Shown here: positions 1-10,904 of the stretch, one piece after another
Position numbering within the stretch: the first letter of the stretch is position 1
Layout: each line of letters starts with the position of its first letter
Source: Helochares maculicollis
Lineage: Eukaryota > Arthropoda > Insecta > Coleoptera > Hydrophilidae
NCBI GenBank assembly: GCA_033557835.1
Contig: JAWQRO010000275.1
Coordinates: forward strand, 1-45,119
Length of the DNA: 45,119 nucleotides
Reading direction: 5' to 3'
Program-made: the position numbers and the translations under genes
Notes under the pieces: model-generated
What the model saw: the letters and a program-made list of their open reading frames with translations, nothing else
Told to the model about the DNA's origin: nothing
Database searches by the model: none

Positions 1-296
1 TTCTCCGTATGCCACAGTCAACATTCGGAATGCATCCGCGCACTTAATTTCGTTTTTCACAAAAAATTTGATACAGGTTCTTTGATCCATTTTTTTGAAT
101 AGGTAAAAATCGAAGACGAGCCAAAGCACGTGCAAGCAAAGCAGCTGTCAACAATTAACTGAACATTCAAAATGGCCGAACTTGTCGGTACAAGTGAGAG
201 ACATGAGTACCAACATAACGCCACAAAAAAATGGAAATTCGAATATACGTAACCCGCAACAATTCAAAATTCGTGATACTTATTGAACACACCTCA
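1..296 (-). mobile_element. Mariner transposon, N-terminal end, cut by window edge
   Basis: These 296 bases align without visible length change to the last 296 bases (44243-44538) of the near-complete mariner at the other end of the window. The terminal inverted repeat ends at 296 (reading outward cacacctca) and is followed by TA at 297-298, the expected mariner target. The minus strand reads the start of the transposase helix-turn-helix domain (KNEIKCADAF). The rest of the element lies left of the window. It sits in an Fmr1 intron in antisense orientation. Confidence 0.85.
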
Positions 297-298
297 TA

Positions 299-725
299 TA
301 AGGCATTCAACTCGGACATGTTGGGAGAACTATTTCTAATTTTTCAAAATTCAAATTGTATATGCTACGGTATTCAACGTGCGAGATCACTGTTATACTG
401 ACTAACGCTTCCATTGTCCTTCTTTGTTTTTGTCTGTTTGCCGATGCGATTTTGTTACCGATATTATTGAGAGAGAGCGAAAGCATCTTCAACTCTCTAA
501 AAAAAACACACAATCGATGCACGGCCGAAACAAATAATCCTATTATATTATACTGTCTGGTATTCGCTTAAGAGGTTTCTTGACGTCTCGGAGACGTCAA
601 AGTCTACCATGGCACATGAAATGCGTGACGTCTTAGAGACGTCATTGTACGTCAAGGGGTTAAAGTCAATCCGATGGGGTGAGTTTAACATCGTCATTAG
701 TGTAAATTGTATCTGCTTATTACAG
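299..725 (+). other. Fmr1 intron (3' portion)
   Basis: Intron sequence between the mariner end and the acceptor TTACAG that precedes exon 726-863. I see no exon here. The only structure is a pair of near-identical palindromes at 581-599 and 626-644. The upstream Fmr1 exons (Tudor/Agenet and KH1 parts) are not in the window. Confidence 0.7.
581..644. repeat. Pair of TGACGTC palindromes
   Basis: TGACGTCTCGGAGACGTCA (581-599) is a perfect 9-bp-arm palindrome around one central G. At 626-644 the same sequence recurs with TA in place of CG at its centre-left, leaving one imperfect arm pair. Both begin with a TGACGTC CRE-like half. They lie about 80 bp before a splice acceptor. They could be a tiny inverted-repeat element remnant or factor sites; no function is shown. 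Confidence 0.5.
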
Positions 726-863
726 ACTGATGAGGCTGTGAAGAAGGCGCGTTCTATGTTAGAATACAGCGAAGAATCACTACAGGTTCCGAGAGCACTT
801 GTGGGGAAAGTGATTGGCAAAAACGGAAGGATGATCCAAGAGATTGTGGATAAAAGTGGAGTG
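726..863 (+). CDS. Fmr1: Fmr1 exon: N-terminal part of KH2 domain
   Basis: First Fmr1 exon in the window, 46 codons in phase 0. It follows acceptor TTACAG and ends at donor GTAAGT (864). It encodes TDEAVKKARSML and then the KH signature VGKVIGKNGRMIQEIVDKSG; the GKNG loop is the RNA-backbone-binding GxxG motif. Fmr1 is a neuronal RNA-binding translational repressor that shuttles with mRNPs on polysomes and contains Agenet/Tudor, KH0, KH1, KH2 and RGG regions; only KH2 onward is here. Order and wording match the insect FMR1 family closely, so I am confident in the identity. The exon is phase 0 at both ends, like the next one. Confidence 0.95.
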
Positions 864-950
864 GTAAGTGTTGTATTTTAATTACGATCGTGTTTGTGCA
901 CGAATGATCGATATTTAATGTCCCTGTTACAACGATTTTGTTTTGCTTAG

Positions 951-1094
951 GTGCGAGTCAAAATTGAAGGAGATAACGAACCACAACCAACAATTCCAAG
1001 AGAAGAAGGGCAGGTTCCTTTTGTGTTTGTTGGAACTGTTGAGAGCATATCAAACGCAAAAGTTTTCTTAGAATACCATCTAGCTCACTTAAAG
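951..1094 (+). CDS. Fmr1: Fmr1 exon: C-terminal part of KH2 domain
   Basis: Exon of 48 codons, phase 0 to phase 0, between acceptor TTGCTTAG and donor GTAAAT. It continues KH2 with VRVKIEGDNE and ends with PFVFVGTVESISNAKVFLEY followed by HLAHLK, the last strand and helix of the domain in FXR-family proteins. The preceding intron is only 87 bases and the following one 177. Joined to exon 726-863 the reading frame is open across the junction (...DKSGV / VRVKI...). Confidence 0.95.
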
Positions 1095-1271
1095 GTAAAT
1101 AATCGTTTATTGTAAGCAACGTTCGGAGGAGGGTAATAGCTTTTTTAATGTCAAGTTCAGCAATGCAAAACATGTGTCCAACGTTTTTTGTTGACCCATT
1201 TTGATTACAAAGTGACATTCGTTATGTATTAATTTACGCAGCAAGACTACAAGCGCTTTATTTGGTTACAG

Positions 1272-1644
1272 GATGTGGAAAGGCTGCGACAAGAGAAACT
1301 TGAAATCGACCAACAACTCAGAAGCATCCACGGTTCAGCTATGGGCTCGATGCAAAGTTTATCGATGACGAGAAGGGCCGACAGGGGTTACAATTCAGAC
1401 ATGGATGGCGGCAGTAGAGGCCGAGGGGGTTCGATGAGGGGCCGAGGTGGTCGAGGAAGAGGCGGTCCAGGTCGCCAAAATGATAGCCGTTACAATCCGG
1501 GTAACACAATATCAGATTATGTTAATAACATCGATAAGAGAAAGCCAGTTAGTAACGGTAGGGGCCGGTTGCCGACGAGCAACGGCCGACCGCCGAGAGG
1601 GGGACCTGGGGGAGACCGTAGCATGCGCGATCGGTCGAGTAGAG
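1272..1644 (+). CDS. Fmr1: Fmr1 exon: post-KH2 helix and RGG box
   Basis: Begins after GGTTACAG with DVERLRQEKLEIDQQLRSIH, a conserved charged helix after KH2, then SMGSMQSLSMTRR-type serine-rich sequence with RGYNSDMDGG (a region phosphorylated in FMRP relatives), then an RGG box at about 1410-1480 (RGRGGSMRGRGGRGRGG), which in this family binds G-rich RNA. I place the donor at AGAG/GTAGGC (after 1644), leaving phase 1, because it restores frame exactly with exon 6076. A second in-phase donor, GCAG/GTGGCG after 1671, would add nine codons. If neither is used the frame runs to TGA at 1692-1694. Confidence 0.92.
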
Positions 1645-1694
1645 GTAGGCCGGCGATTGATTCAGCTGCAGGTGGCGACAGAGAACGCAAATGA
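1645..1694 (+). CDS. Fmr1: Possible alternative Fmr1 C-terminus by intron retention
   Basis: The frame of exon 1272-1644 stays open past its donor for 16 more codons (RPAIDSAAGGDRERK after the split glycine) to TGA at 1692-1694. Retention would give a short form lacking the downstream RGG/basic exons and the LVNGT tail. AATAAA signals at 2107-2112 and 2278-2283 could end such a transcript. This is inference; the codons could also be ordinary intron. Confidence 0.35.
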
Positions 1695-2106
1695 TTCTCA
1701 ATCAGTTTCAAAATGACCGCTGAGGTCACATTCCATGTCATAAAACTTTTGTAATCTGAATGAAACTCTTAACTCGGCTTTGTGTACCACACTACTTGCC
1801 ATGTACATACTAAATATAATTCATTTAAAAATATGGAACATTTTTATATAATATATATAGTTTTTAATCATTTTTTTGCTTTATTTTTATGGAACATTAG
1901 AGTAAAACAATTTTTTTTTTATGGAACGTTTAGAGTAAAATGATATGTTTTGTTTTTTGAGTTGGACGGCTAGTGTTGGTACATAAAGCCAGTGGCAAAA
2001 CAGAATTTCAGATGACTTATAGACTGACCCGGCAGATGACAATTTTCATGAATATATTTGAGAAGAATATTGACTAATAATGAATTTGAAAAATATAAAC
2101 TTACTT

Positions 2107-2283
2107 AATAAAAACAGGCTTGTGAAAAATTGTAGCGTGTCATCTAATTGATATTATTGACATGGCGCCGTTTTGAGGGTTCTTTTGGGATGATTTTACC
2201 TTTTGAAAATGCAGTGTTCAACACCCACATTTTCAAAGGAGACATTTTAATTAGAGTGAATTTAGTTGTGGATGCTAAATAAA
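2107..2283 (+). promoter_or_regulatory. AATAAA poly(A) signals for a possible short Fmr1 transcript
   Basis: AATAAA occurs at 2107-2112 and 2278-2283, 0.4-0.6 kb after the alternative stop at 1694. Such hexamers are common by chance in AT-rich DNA, so they are only consistent with, not proof of, early transcript ends. Confidence 0.25.
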
Positions 2284-5200
2284 TTCCATCAAAGATGGCT
2301 TTGGCAAGCTCAATAACAATAATAGATACATCCTGAATGTAGCTGCACTTCTATGATTGTTTTGATACACAAATAGAAGAAGGTGGCTATGCTGGAAAAA
2401 AAGCTGTCACAATTCATATTATTTGCCTCAATGAAACTATTTCAATAAATATTAGTAAAAATTAGCAACTGCAATAAATACGTGTTGCTACAAGTATTGT
2501 CCTATAAAAATTGATTTGTATTACATTCATAGCCATACCTAAATTGAATGTCTCCAACTGAATGCACTTTAATTAACACGACATAAAAGTCGACTCCCAA
2601 CGCCCTTAAGGCAGCACCAACGCAATTCCATTTACTTTGGAAGGAAAGGATGATTTCCGCCTACTTAAATATAAATTCTTAAAAGTATATAAATGCAGTT
2701 CTCATGTATTAATAGCTTTGAAGATTGAAGATTTCTTTTTCGTTTCTCGTAATACAATTTAAGTCATTGGTGGCAGCAACTTAATTTTGTACATATCTTA
2801 TTAAACCAAAAAAGAAAAGGTCTACAATTCAGTTTTATTTTATGTTGGCGCATTTCAAATGCAAGAATGCGCCGATTAACGTTTACAATGAGTTACAAAA
2901 AATTAATTTCATAAAAGCCGAACCGAATTTTGAATTACTTTCATTACTAGGTAGACCAATTTTCTCTTTGCTCTTACTATACAGTTAATTCGATTTAATT
3001 TACTACTCTCAATTGTGCAGGCTTAACACCTCGAAGGGTTCGGCCCTGCCATTGTATTATGTGTAAATATCACACATTGAAGTATGTTTTAAGTTGATTT
3101 TCGTATGTTTTACTACGTTTTACTACTTTTGTTTGCCTCAATATGTGAATGCTTAAGAAAAAAAAATGAAATAATGGGATGGTTGGTGCAGTTTTCTTTG
3201 CGATATTAAGAATATTAAATACTTAGAGTAGCCGAGCTATTTCGAAAAGAACATTTATTGATAACAACTTAATAGTATGTTCCTTAGGTATCAAATTGAT
3301 TTCATGTGTAGCAGTTGCGCTATAATTCCGATTTATAAATTATCTAGTATAACTTTAATGTTTGTTAATTGTAAACAAAAATTATTAAGAAAATTATATT
3401 AGTAATCCATTTCTAAAAAAAAAAAAATGCAAGGGCCGACGGTAATTTTTGAACATTAACTCGAATGAAGTGGTTGTGGTAGATTCTAAGATCAGGCGGT
3501 CACCTTAAATGGCCGGAATTGAATTTTATACCAACTTGCCGCATTTTGGTACGGTTCATTGTCACTTAAAAATTGAGTTGCCTTCTTAAATGCGACTCTC
3601 GAGTGATTAGTTTGCCATTTTCAACAATCGTAAGTAAAAAACAATCTAAACCGTTCTGACTGAGTGTTTAAATCTTGATCGTAGTGCTTTCTTTCAATTC
3701 CCGCGGTGCTTTTAAAAGAGCTGCAAGTAATATCTTTTCAGTTTTAATTTAACGGGAATAACAAGGAGAGAATTTGTCAATTACTGACCGGCTCAAAAAG
3801 TCTAATAGGCTATTGCTGGCCACGGCAATACCTATTTAAAGCCTCTGAACCATGACGGTATGCTGAAACGATTCTATACCTGACGACACGAATTTCTAAG
3901 TCAGCACCGCAACTTAAAATCTATCACTTTCGACGAAGAAACATAACGGAAACAAGGGCGAGCGACGCATTAGCTTGCAAAAAAGGAACATGGTCCAAAT
4001 TAATTCAATTAAAAAGCCCTTGTAAGAATATTTAAGGATTAAATTAATGAAAAAGATATAAATGATTTCTACTCTATATTATATTAAAAAGAAAACGTAT
4101 ACTCATGAATTGATTGTTTAATATAAACTGAATGTATTTATAATTGCACCATCCAATTAAAAAATAGTGTCTAATTAATATAGTTTGACGTTTTAAGTAT
4201 AATTTTTATAGGCAAGTGTTTGTTCTCTATCTCGCGATCGAAACCCAATTTGCGTTGTTGAAAGAAGAGCGCAGAATTCACGCGATCACAAATATCGTAA
4301 ACAATGAATCGTAACTAACCACAAATCGTACCGCCTCTGGCCCATATTGCTCGCCGAATTCCCATATAAATTTACACGACCGCCGGCTGACGATATGGCG
4401 CAGAGCCGGTAACCAACAAGAAAATGTAATGAGATGCTTGCCCGTAAAAACCGTGCTTTGGATTTGTAACTTAACCTGAAGTAACCAAATCTTCGCCATA
4501 TTATACCTTGCTGGAAGGGCACTGAAGCCAAACTCTAGGGAAAAGCCAAGTCATGAACGTTAAAAATAACAAAAATTACAAATAAAATCTCGTAAATATC
4601 ACTAGTCCGTGTTGTAGGACATTGTGGAATATTTCTACTGCTAGGTTTCTAATACACCAGTGGCATTAGGGACTGCCAACAAGAAACAAGACTGGCTCAT
4701 TAAAAAATATGTCGTATCTCATTGTGAAAGACTTTTTAGAAATATAAATTGATACGAAAAAACGCTGTTGTTTTCTTTGTGTTTGTGTTTCAGTGTGAGT
4801 GTTGACTCGTGCCCTTCCAGCAGATGTACTACTATTAACATTGCTTTTACTTGAGTTTTGCTTGGTTTTTATTTAATTTTCGCTCAAGTATTTGTTTCTT
4901 TTTGGTATTATTTTAAAAGTATTCTGTTTCAGTTCTCGCAGTTTCATGGACGCTTAAATTCCGTTCATCAGCCTGGTTTTTTCGGCTGCTTTACTTTCGC
5001 TTTCAGCAATCTCATTATTTCTATGTCTTGTGAGTTTACATTTTTTTATGCGTTCTCTTTAGCTCATTTTGCCAAGCTGCATTTCTACGTCTCGGTTTAG
5101 TGAGTGCGGCCCAACGCAATAGAATGTGCATGTTGGCTTGAAGGGTTTGAGTCTGCCATACTTTCTAAATCCTTTCGTACCAAATTAGCACGGAATTACA

Positions 5201-6075
5201 AACAGGACATCTGATAGTCGCATATTATTGGCAGTTGTCAAAACGTCTCGCGCAAAATATTAAATATGTAGCAAATATGCAAAATTTACTGCAAATGAAC
5301 TCCATCTTTCATTTTTAGTTTCAAATCGATATGGGATGTCATGTTCTGTAATTCTTTGCACGACAGAATTTGATTGTGCTTAATTTTGAAAGAAAATTTA
5401 AAACCTAACCTCAAATAGTGATTGAGTTTTAGGTTTTTTTTGCTAAATTAACTGACTAATCCAAAAATAAGTAAATGAAACCCGTCCAATGAATATGGAT
5501 TTAAGGAGTCTTTAAAGAAACACAATATTTATTCTTAGGAAACAATTTTCTTTCAAATTGCAATTATTCGGGCTTTGCAAAAGTACATTTAAAATAGGCA
5601 GTTAATTGCATGATGTGAGGTAAGTATGTTTATTATGCATATTTGCTTTTGTTATGAATTTGAGTTGAAATAGTTGAAAATAATGTTTTTAGGAGCAACC
5701 AAAAGTGGTCACGACAAATTTTGTAATCGTCTAAAAAGTTGTATTAATAATTCGCTAGGTCATAATCCTTTACTAAGATTCGTAGTCGTTCCGTAATTTA
5801 AATTTAATTACAATTTAGAATAATACGTAATGATTCCAATCTTGTTTAAAGACTGTCATTGCTAATACCAAAGTAATTCTTTGTTAATGCAAGAAGAGTT
5901 CACATTAAAATTCCATCGCCGGGTATGTTTATTAAAATAGTCCTATAATTCGGGTATTTACTTCATGCTGCCGTTGTATCTGTTGCTAAGTCTTCTCCAC
6001 CTGGCTTTTTCTAATTGAACGCAAAGAAAAATCACTTCTATGTTTTAATGCAAACTTTAACAACCACCATTAAAG

Positions 6076-6264
6076 GTTCAAGACACAACACGCCAGACAC
6101 AGCAGACGAAAGAATAAACGATTTACCACCCAGGCAGTACGGGAGTCGTGGTGGTAGAGGAGGAGGCTCTAGGCGAGGAGACGGCCGCAGGGATGATAGG
6201 CGCAGGAATAATGATGATGAGGACACTGTGCTTGATAGCCAGGAGATATCCAGTATTGATCGCG
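6076..6264 (+). CDS. Fmr1: Fmr1 exon: glycine/arginine-rich segment
   Basis: Exon of 189 bases, phase 1 to phase 1 and so removable without frameshift. Starts after AAAG and ends at CGCG/GTAAGA. Reads SRHNTPDTADERINDLPPRQ, then YGSRGGRGGGSRRGDGRRDD, then an acidic DDEDTVLDSQEISSIDR. The mixture of RGG repeats and an S-S-I-D-R end corresponds to the RGG-to-C-terminal part of insect FMR1. Phase and amino-acid context agree on both sides. Confidence 0.92.
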
Positions 6265-6488
6265 GTAAGAAATTTGTAATATATTTCCAACATGCTTAAA
6301 TCTCCACTAAAAATTGGTGAGTGTAACGAAAAATATATTCATTTGACAATGGATTCCAGTTGAAACTAGAATATATCCTTTAAACTAAAATAACAAGCAT
6401 TACTGTGATCAACTTAGGTATTAGTCATTCAAAACTTATTCATAATGTGAAGACAAAAAGCCAATAAACTTAATCTCGCGCTTACTAG

Positions 6489-6611
6489 AGTCAGTATCAA
6501 GTGTAGAAGCAGTGTCTTGGTCGAGTGGTGGCCCACAACGCAGACGCAGGCGTCGTGCCAAACAAAGGAATGCTATTCAAACAGATCAAACGCTAAATCC
6601 GAACGAACCGT
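6489..6611 (+). CDS. Fmr1: Fmr1 exon: basic R/K-rich segment
   Basis: Exon of 123 bases, phase 1 to phase 1. Acceptor CTTACTAG, donor CCGT/GTAAGT. Reads SVSSVEAVSWSSGGPQ, then six consecutive arginines and AKQRNAIQTDQTLNPNEP. The poly-basic stretch matches the R-R-R-R-R-Q/K-K motif of fly FMR1. Like the previous exon it is symmetric, so both are candidates for cassette splicing. A second AG two bases further (acceptor after 6490) is in the wrong phase and I rejected it. Confidence 0.92.
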
Positions 6612-7037
6612 GTAAGTAATTTATTAGAAGCTTGTAACCGATTTCGCCACTAACACATCATAATGTTTCCAAGACTTACAAAAAATGTGTTTAGAAAGTT
6701 AACTAACTCATTCGATTGTGTTGATGCTGCTTCTTATCGCAAAATTTAGCGTTGTCAAAGTAACATTTTCATCATGCGAATCAAATCACGATTAAAGCCA
6801 CAATTTGCAATGACAATACGACCGTTCATTGTGAGAAAATGGCGATTCTTCATGGCAAAATAACCATCACTACTAAAACAAGCGCATTAAACATGCAATA
6901 CTCGAGAAACAAATGTTTCAAATTAAGCGTTCTAACATGGGAATGTCGGAATCTGTTTAAGAATGTGTCCCAACGAGAGCGCCGGATTTTATAGAAAAAC
7001 CTATTTTTTTTTTCAATTAAGCAAACATTTTTATTTC

Positions 7038-7635
7038 AAAGAAAAATCTTGAGTGTCTCCACTCAACATACCCACATAAATATATGTACGGCATAAAAGT
7101 AAAAACAGTAAAATGTGAATTCATAACGAAAGGAAGTCCCACTTCCGGTTTTAAAATTTACATGGAACTATCAGTTATTGCTGTATTTTCTATGTTTAGC
7201 ATTTTCGTAACATTTTTATTCCAAGGCCTACTAAAATTGGAATTTTTAAAATTATAGAAATAGCACTTCCGGTGCTCCGATCATGTTGAAAATTTGTTTC
7301 CGTCATATTTTTGTGATATTCAAGATGTGCACGAAATTTCAATCCGATAGCTTAACTTTAAAGACTACTTTATTTGAAAAAAATTCAAAACTGTGTAGGT
7401 AAACGGGCACTTCCAGTTGTCCTACATGCCTCAAAAGGTGATACAGATCTAAGTTTTGGCCGTATGTCAAATTACATCACTCCACCTCACACGGATTGAC
7501 CGCTATCGTGTTTACACACACACACACACACAGACAAAATGGATTCAGGAGATATCTGTTGAAATCTCGAGGTTGAATTTTTTCATGATTCCAATACCTT
7601 CTCTTTACTATACTTCGTATAGTAATACAGGAATG
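7038..7635 (+). mobile_element. ACTTCCGGT/hairpin repeat, copy M1
   Basis: Non-coding repeat also found at 16365-17327, 17333-17750 and 37066-37878. It opens with GAGTGTCTCCACTC, passes ACTTCCGGT at 7141 and 7265 and a one-mismatch box at 7409, then a CA run (7516-7532), a conserved tail with ATCTCGAGGTTGAATT, and a terminal hairpin TACTATACTTCGTATAGTA at 7606-7624 before AGGAATGT. Imperfect terminal inverted repeats (ACATTCCC-type) suggest a MITE-like element. This copy lacks about 350 bases present in M2. It lies inside an Fmr1 intron. Confidence 0.7.
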
Positions 7636-7688
7636 TAAAAATACGTTTTGTTAACTATTTACTTCTTTAAATGAAAAACTAGTTGCAA

Positions 7689-8642
7689 TTAAACGTGATA
7701 GACAACATCAGACATGTGGCACCCACGAATCTTCTGGCACAGGGATATTCGTTGGTTGTAATATTGAATAACGTGGTGGCATAAACGAGGCTGTTTTTCT
7801 CCAATAACCCTTCGTATTTCCTCTTTGACACATTCAACTGTTTCAGGCTTATTCGCATTCACCTTTTCCTTCACATACCCTCAAAGAACAAAGCCCATCG
7901 GTGTTCGATCACACGATCATGGTTGCCAATCATGATCCCCAAATCGAAAAATATCGCGTCCCAGAAACTTGGACTGCCGTAAAATCCTGGTTTCATGTAC
8001 TGTGTGGCACTTCGTATCGTCTTGTTGTCTTCCACAACAATAAAATCCAATTCGGGCCACAAAACTTTTAACATTTCGTGATACCGGCTCCCAAGCACTA
8101 GTTTGTGCATTTCCAGCTGCATTTTTAAAGAAATATGGCTCCGCCAACCTAACAAGCGCACCAAATGGTTACTGGCTGTAGATGCAACGGTTGAGCGAGT
8201 CTTCAACCAATTCGCATTATTTTGATGATGTTCCAACTCTCAATTAACACACCCTGGCGCTCCTTAAGGCTCCTTGGTTCGATTTCTTGCACCAATTGAA
8301 TCTTGTGCACTTGCAAATGCAGAACTTATCAACATTTGTTGCACAATGCTTCCGAACATGGTTCGTTCTTGACCACGATGCCGAATTGAAGCTCCTGGAT
8401 TTTCGCCACAGATTCCCTGTCTGCGGTTATATTTTCAAGTGACCGACATGGTCGCCAACGAGCAAGGGTCATCTGTGATCCATCAACGTCATTGGTCTCA
8501 AATTTACTAATTAAATGCCTCACTAGCGATTCATTTGGCGAATAGTTGCGACCGAAAAGTTGACGTAACTGGCAAATTGTTTTGGCACCAATTTTGTAAT
8601 ACGGTTTTCAATAATTAAACGTTCGTTTGAATACTTCGACAT
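7689..8642 (-). pseudogene. DD41D (rosa-like) Tc1/mariner transposase, broken
   Basis: Minus-strand frames read in order: an N-terminal IRHLISKFET-type HTH region (8642-8329), GLAEPYFFKN-type middle (about 8140), QQDDTKCHT at the second catalytic Asp, RFGDHDWQP, then KPETVECVKEEIRRVIG and a GCHMSDVVYHV C-terminus ending at 7689. Spacing from QQD to the third acidic position is 41, which defines the DD41D group, but that third Asp is now Gly (TPMGF) and stops and frameshifts interrupt it. It is a dead copy of the same family as 30570-33905. Terminal repeats could not be fixed. Confidence 0.75.
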
Positions 8643-9189
8643 ATTCTTAAGTCGCATAGTCTGTACGTGACAACTGTCGATACAAAATCACGGTAGAACT
8701 CGTATTGACAACATGGCGGCGAATTTAAATCCTTCGCTCTTGTTGGGACACCCCATTTAACTTCATTAATTGTCCTAGAGAAATTATGAATGTAAAGAAA
8801 TATACCTCGATTTTGCACACATTCAAAAAATTTCAACTATCTTTTAATCCCTTGAGCTATAATCACATGTGAGGGTCATGGCCCGATATTCAACTCAAAA
8901 CTAATTATCAGGAGGAGCTTGTAAAAGTATTGCTTTCCGCAAATGCTGCTTCGTTGGCATTAAATTCGACTCGTTTAAGAGGGATTAACAATATATTTAC
9001 ACTTTCACGAATAATGAAATGCGGAATTTCGCCACCAAAACTGTTCTAAAAGAGTGTTTAGCCCAAAAGATGTGCTATCTACTAGAAAATCCAGAAAATT
9101 AAGATATACACCTGATAATAATAATAAACTAGGCTAGTTGCAAAGCTTGCAGAGCAGAAAAAATCCAGTTTACAGTTGAAAACATGACT

Positions 9190-9430
9190 ACATTCTTCCG
9201 TAAGTTCTCCCGAATGTTCAATATGTATTTGCCAGGGATTCTCCAATTTATGTATCCTAACCATAAGTGATTTTCCGGAAGGCCTGTATAGTACCCATCC
9301 ACTGCTGTAATAATTTTTTCATTTGAAGAAAAGTTCGTTCCATGCACAATGGTTTTAAATGTAGGGAAGAGACAAAACTCGGCAGGGGCCAGACCTGGGA
9401 AATAAGGTGGATGTCGTGCTCATCTTGTTA
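9190..9430 (-). pseudogene. Mariner transposase C-terminal remnant
   Basis: Minus-strand reading gives HPPYFPGLAPAEFCLFPTFK, a decayed form of the mariner YSPDLAPxDF block, then HGTNFSSNEKIITAVDGYYT, with GI-K-LE-like remnants after. The catalytic Asp is Glu (PAEF). Frame is lost after about 9200. No terminal repeats were found. It is unrelated in detail to the other mariners here. Confidence 0.6.
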
Positions 9431-9449
9431 ATAGCTTTCTCAGGTCTAA

Positions 9450-9996
9450 TTCAAAAAGGATCGCTCGATTAGCAGAGATGCCCTTAATTTCAACAGTTTC
9501 ATGCTTGGTCAATTATCTATTATCCATAATCATAGTATGTACCGAAATAATCCTTGGAACAATTCTCGCTTTCTTCACTACATACCCCGTATGTGTTTCC
9601 CGCCACAGTTTGTTACCGAGCGTAAGGTCTAGATATTTACCTGCCTCTGAATTGATCAACTTTCTACCTTTGGAATAGATATTTTGTTTTATCGTTTCCA
9701 TATTCTTGTGCGCAGTACCATTGTTGTCTTTGATTTATCGACCGTTCCTGTTCCAAACACCATCTCTCTATTAGCCAAAAGCGATGTTGTCGGTATTCTG
9801 CGTGTAGAACCCAACTTGCTTTATTGTTTCTAAAAGACTTGACTAAAAAACTTTTCAGAAACAATGCTAAAACTACACTCATCGAGCAACCCCGATCTAC
9901 TGGGATCCCGACAATCTCTCTTCCGAGAGATGCTTGATCTCTCTCCTATGTGAGAACATATTCTTGAAGCATCAACTGACTCGTCTCGCCTACTTC
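9450..9996 (-). pseudogene. Unidentified coding remnant, left part
   Basis: Two minus-strand frames overlap here: one (9882-9664) includes NKASWVLHAEYRQHRFW, the next (9701-9513) includes GKYLDLTLGNKLWRETHTG and VPRIISVHTMIMDN. Composition looks like real protein rather than chance, with stops and a frameshift. It abuts the mariner at 9999 and seems to continue on the far side (10905-11372). I do not recognise the family; a viral or retroelement structural gene is possible but unsupported. Confidence 0.4.
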
Positions 9997-9998
9997 TA

Positions 9999-10902
9999 TT
10001 AGGTGCGCAACTAAGTTCTTGCTGTTTATCAAAAGAGGACTCCAGCAGCAAGAAGAACTAGCTTCAGCATTAGGAGCTACCCGCCAAGCCATTTCCAAGC
10101 GATTGCATGCGTTGGGAAGGATTCAAAAGCAAGGAACTTGGGTTCTTTATGATCTGAAGCCAAGGGATGTTGCACGTCGTTTTTTCGCCTGTGAACAACT
10201 GCTCCAGCGGCAAAAAAGGAAGGGCTTTCTTCATCGCATTGTGACCGGTGATGAAAAATGGATTCCATTACAGAAACCCAAAGAAAAGAAAGTCATGGTG
10301 ACTGCCTGGTCATGCTTCTACATCGTCGCCTCGGTAAAATATTCACGCTGCGAAGGTTATACTGTGTATTTGGTGGGACCAGGTTGGTGTTATTTATTAT
10401 GAACTGTTGAAACCGAACGAAATCATCATTGGGGAACGGTATCGACTTCAATTGAGGCGATTGAGCAGAGCTCTGTGCGAAAAACGGCCACAATACGAGA
10501 AGAGGCACGAAAACGTGATTCTACAGCTTGACAATGATCAGCCTCACGTTGCCAAACATGTTAAAACCTATCTGGAAACGCTCAAATGGGAAGTCCTATC
10601 TCACCCGCTATATTCTCCAGATATTGCGCCGTCCGATTATTACTTGTTCCGTTCGATGGGACATGGTCTGGCTGATCAACAGTTCCCCTCATATGAAGAC
10701 ATAAAAAAAATGGCTTGATTCGTGGGTAGCCTCAAAAGATGAACACTTACCGTAACGGTATTGGTGCTCTGCCAGAAATATGGGAAAAAGTTGTAGCTAG
10801 TGATGGGCAATACTTTACATGATTCATTTGCAACCATTTTTTTACAATAAAGTTGCATTTTCATCAAAAAAAAAAACAGCGAGAACTTAGCTGCGCACCT
10901 AA
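9999..10902 (+). mobile_element. Mariner, 904 bp, N-terminus deleted
   Basis: Bounded by inverted repeats TTAGGTGCGCAACTAAG (9999) and its complement ending at 10902 (one mismatch), flanked by TA at 9997-9998 and 10903-10904. Plus-strand frames read HTH2 (LGATRQAISKRLHALG), IVTGDEKWI (first Asp), LQLDNDQPHVAKH (second Asp) and YSPDIAPSDYYLF (third Asp), 34 residues after the second: a DD34D mariner. The first HTH is missing just after the left repeat, and frames break near 10402. Inactive but with all three Asp codons. Confidence 0.9.
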
Positions 10903-10904
10903 TA

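Larger units (their letters stand above)
1645..6075 (+). other. Fmr1: Fmr1 intron, 4.4 kb, no element recognised
   Basis: Donor GTAGGC, acceptor ATTAAAG/GT. The interior is AT-rich and looks single-copy within this window. Small open frames on both strands near 4278-4531 and 4858-5100 have no recognisable motif and biased composition, and I treat them as chance. A-runs at 1905-1920 and 3415-3427 are simple sequence. The acceptor has a weak pyrimidine tract, which would suit regulated use. Confidence 0.7.

Noticed and set aside
4278..5100. Open frames in the large Fmr1 intron (minus 4278-4531, plus 4858-5100).
   Set aside because: No recognisable domain, skewed aromatic-rich composition, no splice-site support.
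6489..6613. Alternative Fmr1 acceptor after CTAGAG (exon from 6491).
   Set aside because: It gives the wrong phase and loses the SVSSVEAVSW and poly-Arg sequence that fits the family.
7606..7624. Hairpin TACTATACTTCGTATAGTA resembles a loxP arm (shares ACTTCGTATA).
   Set aside because: loxP has two 13-bp arms around an 8-bp asymmetric core; here the loop is three bases, it varies between copies, and it lies in a dispersed insect repeat.
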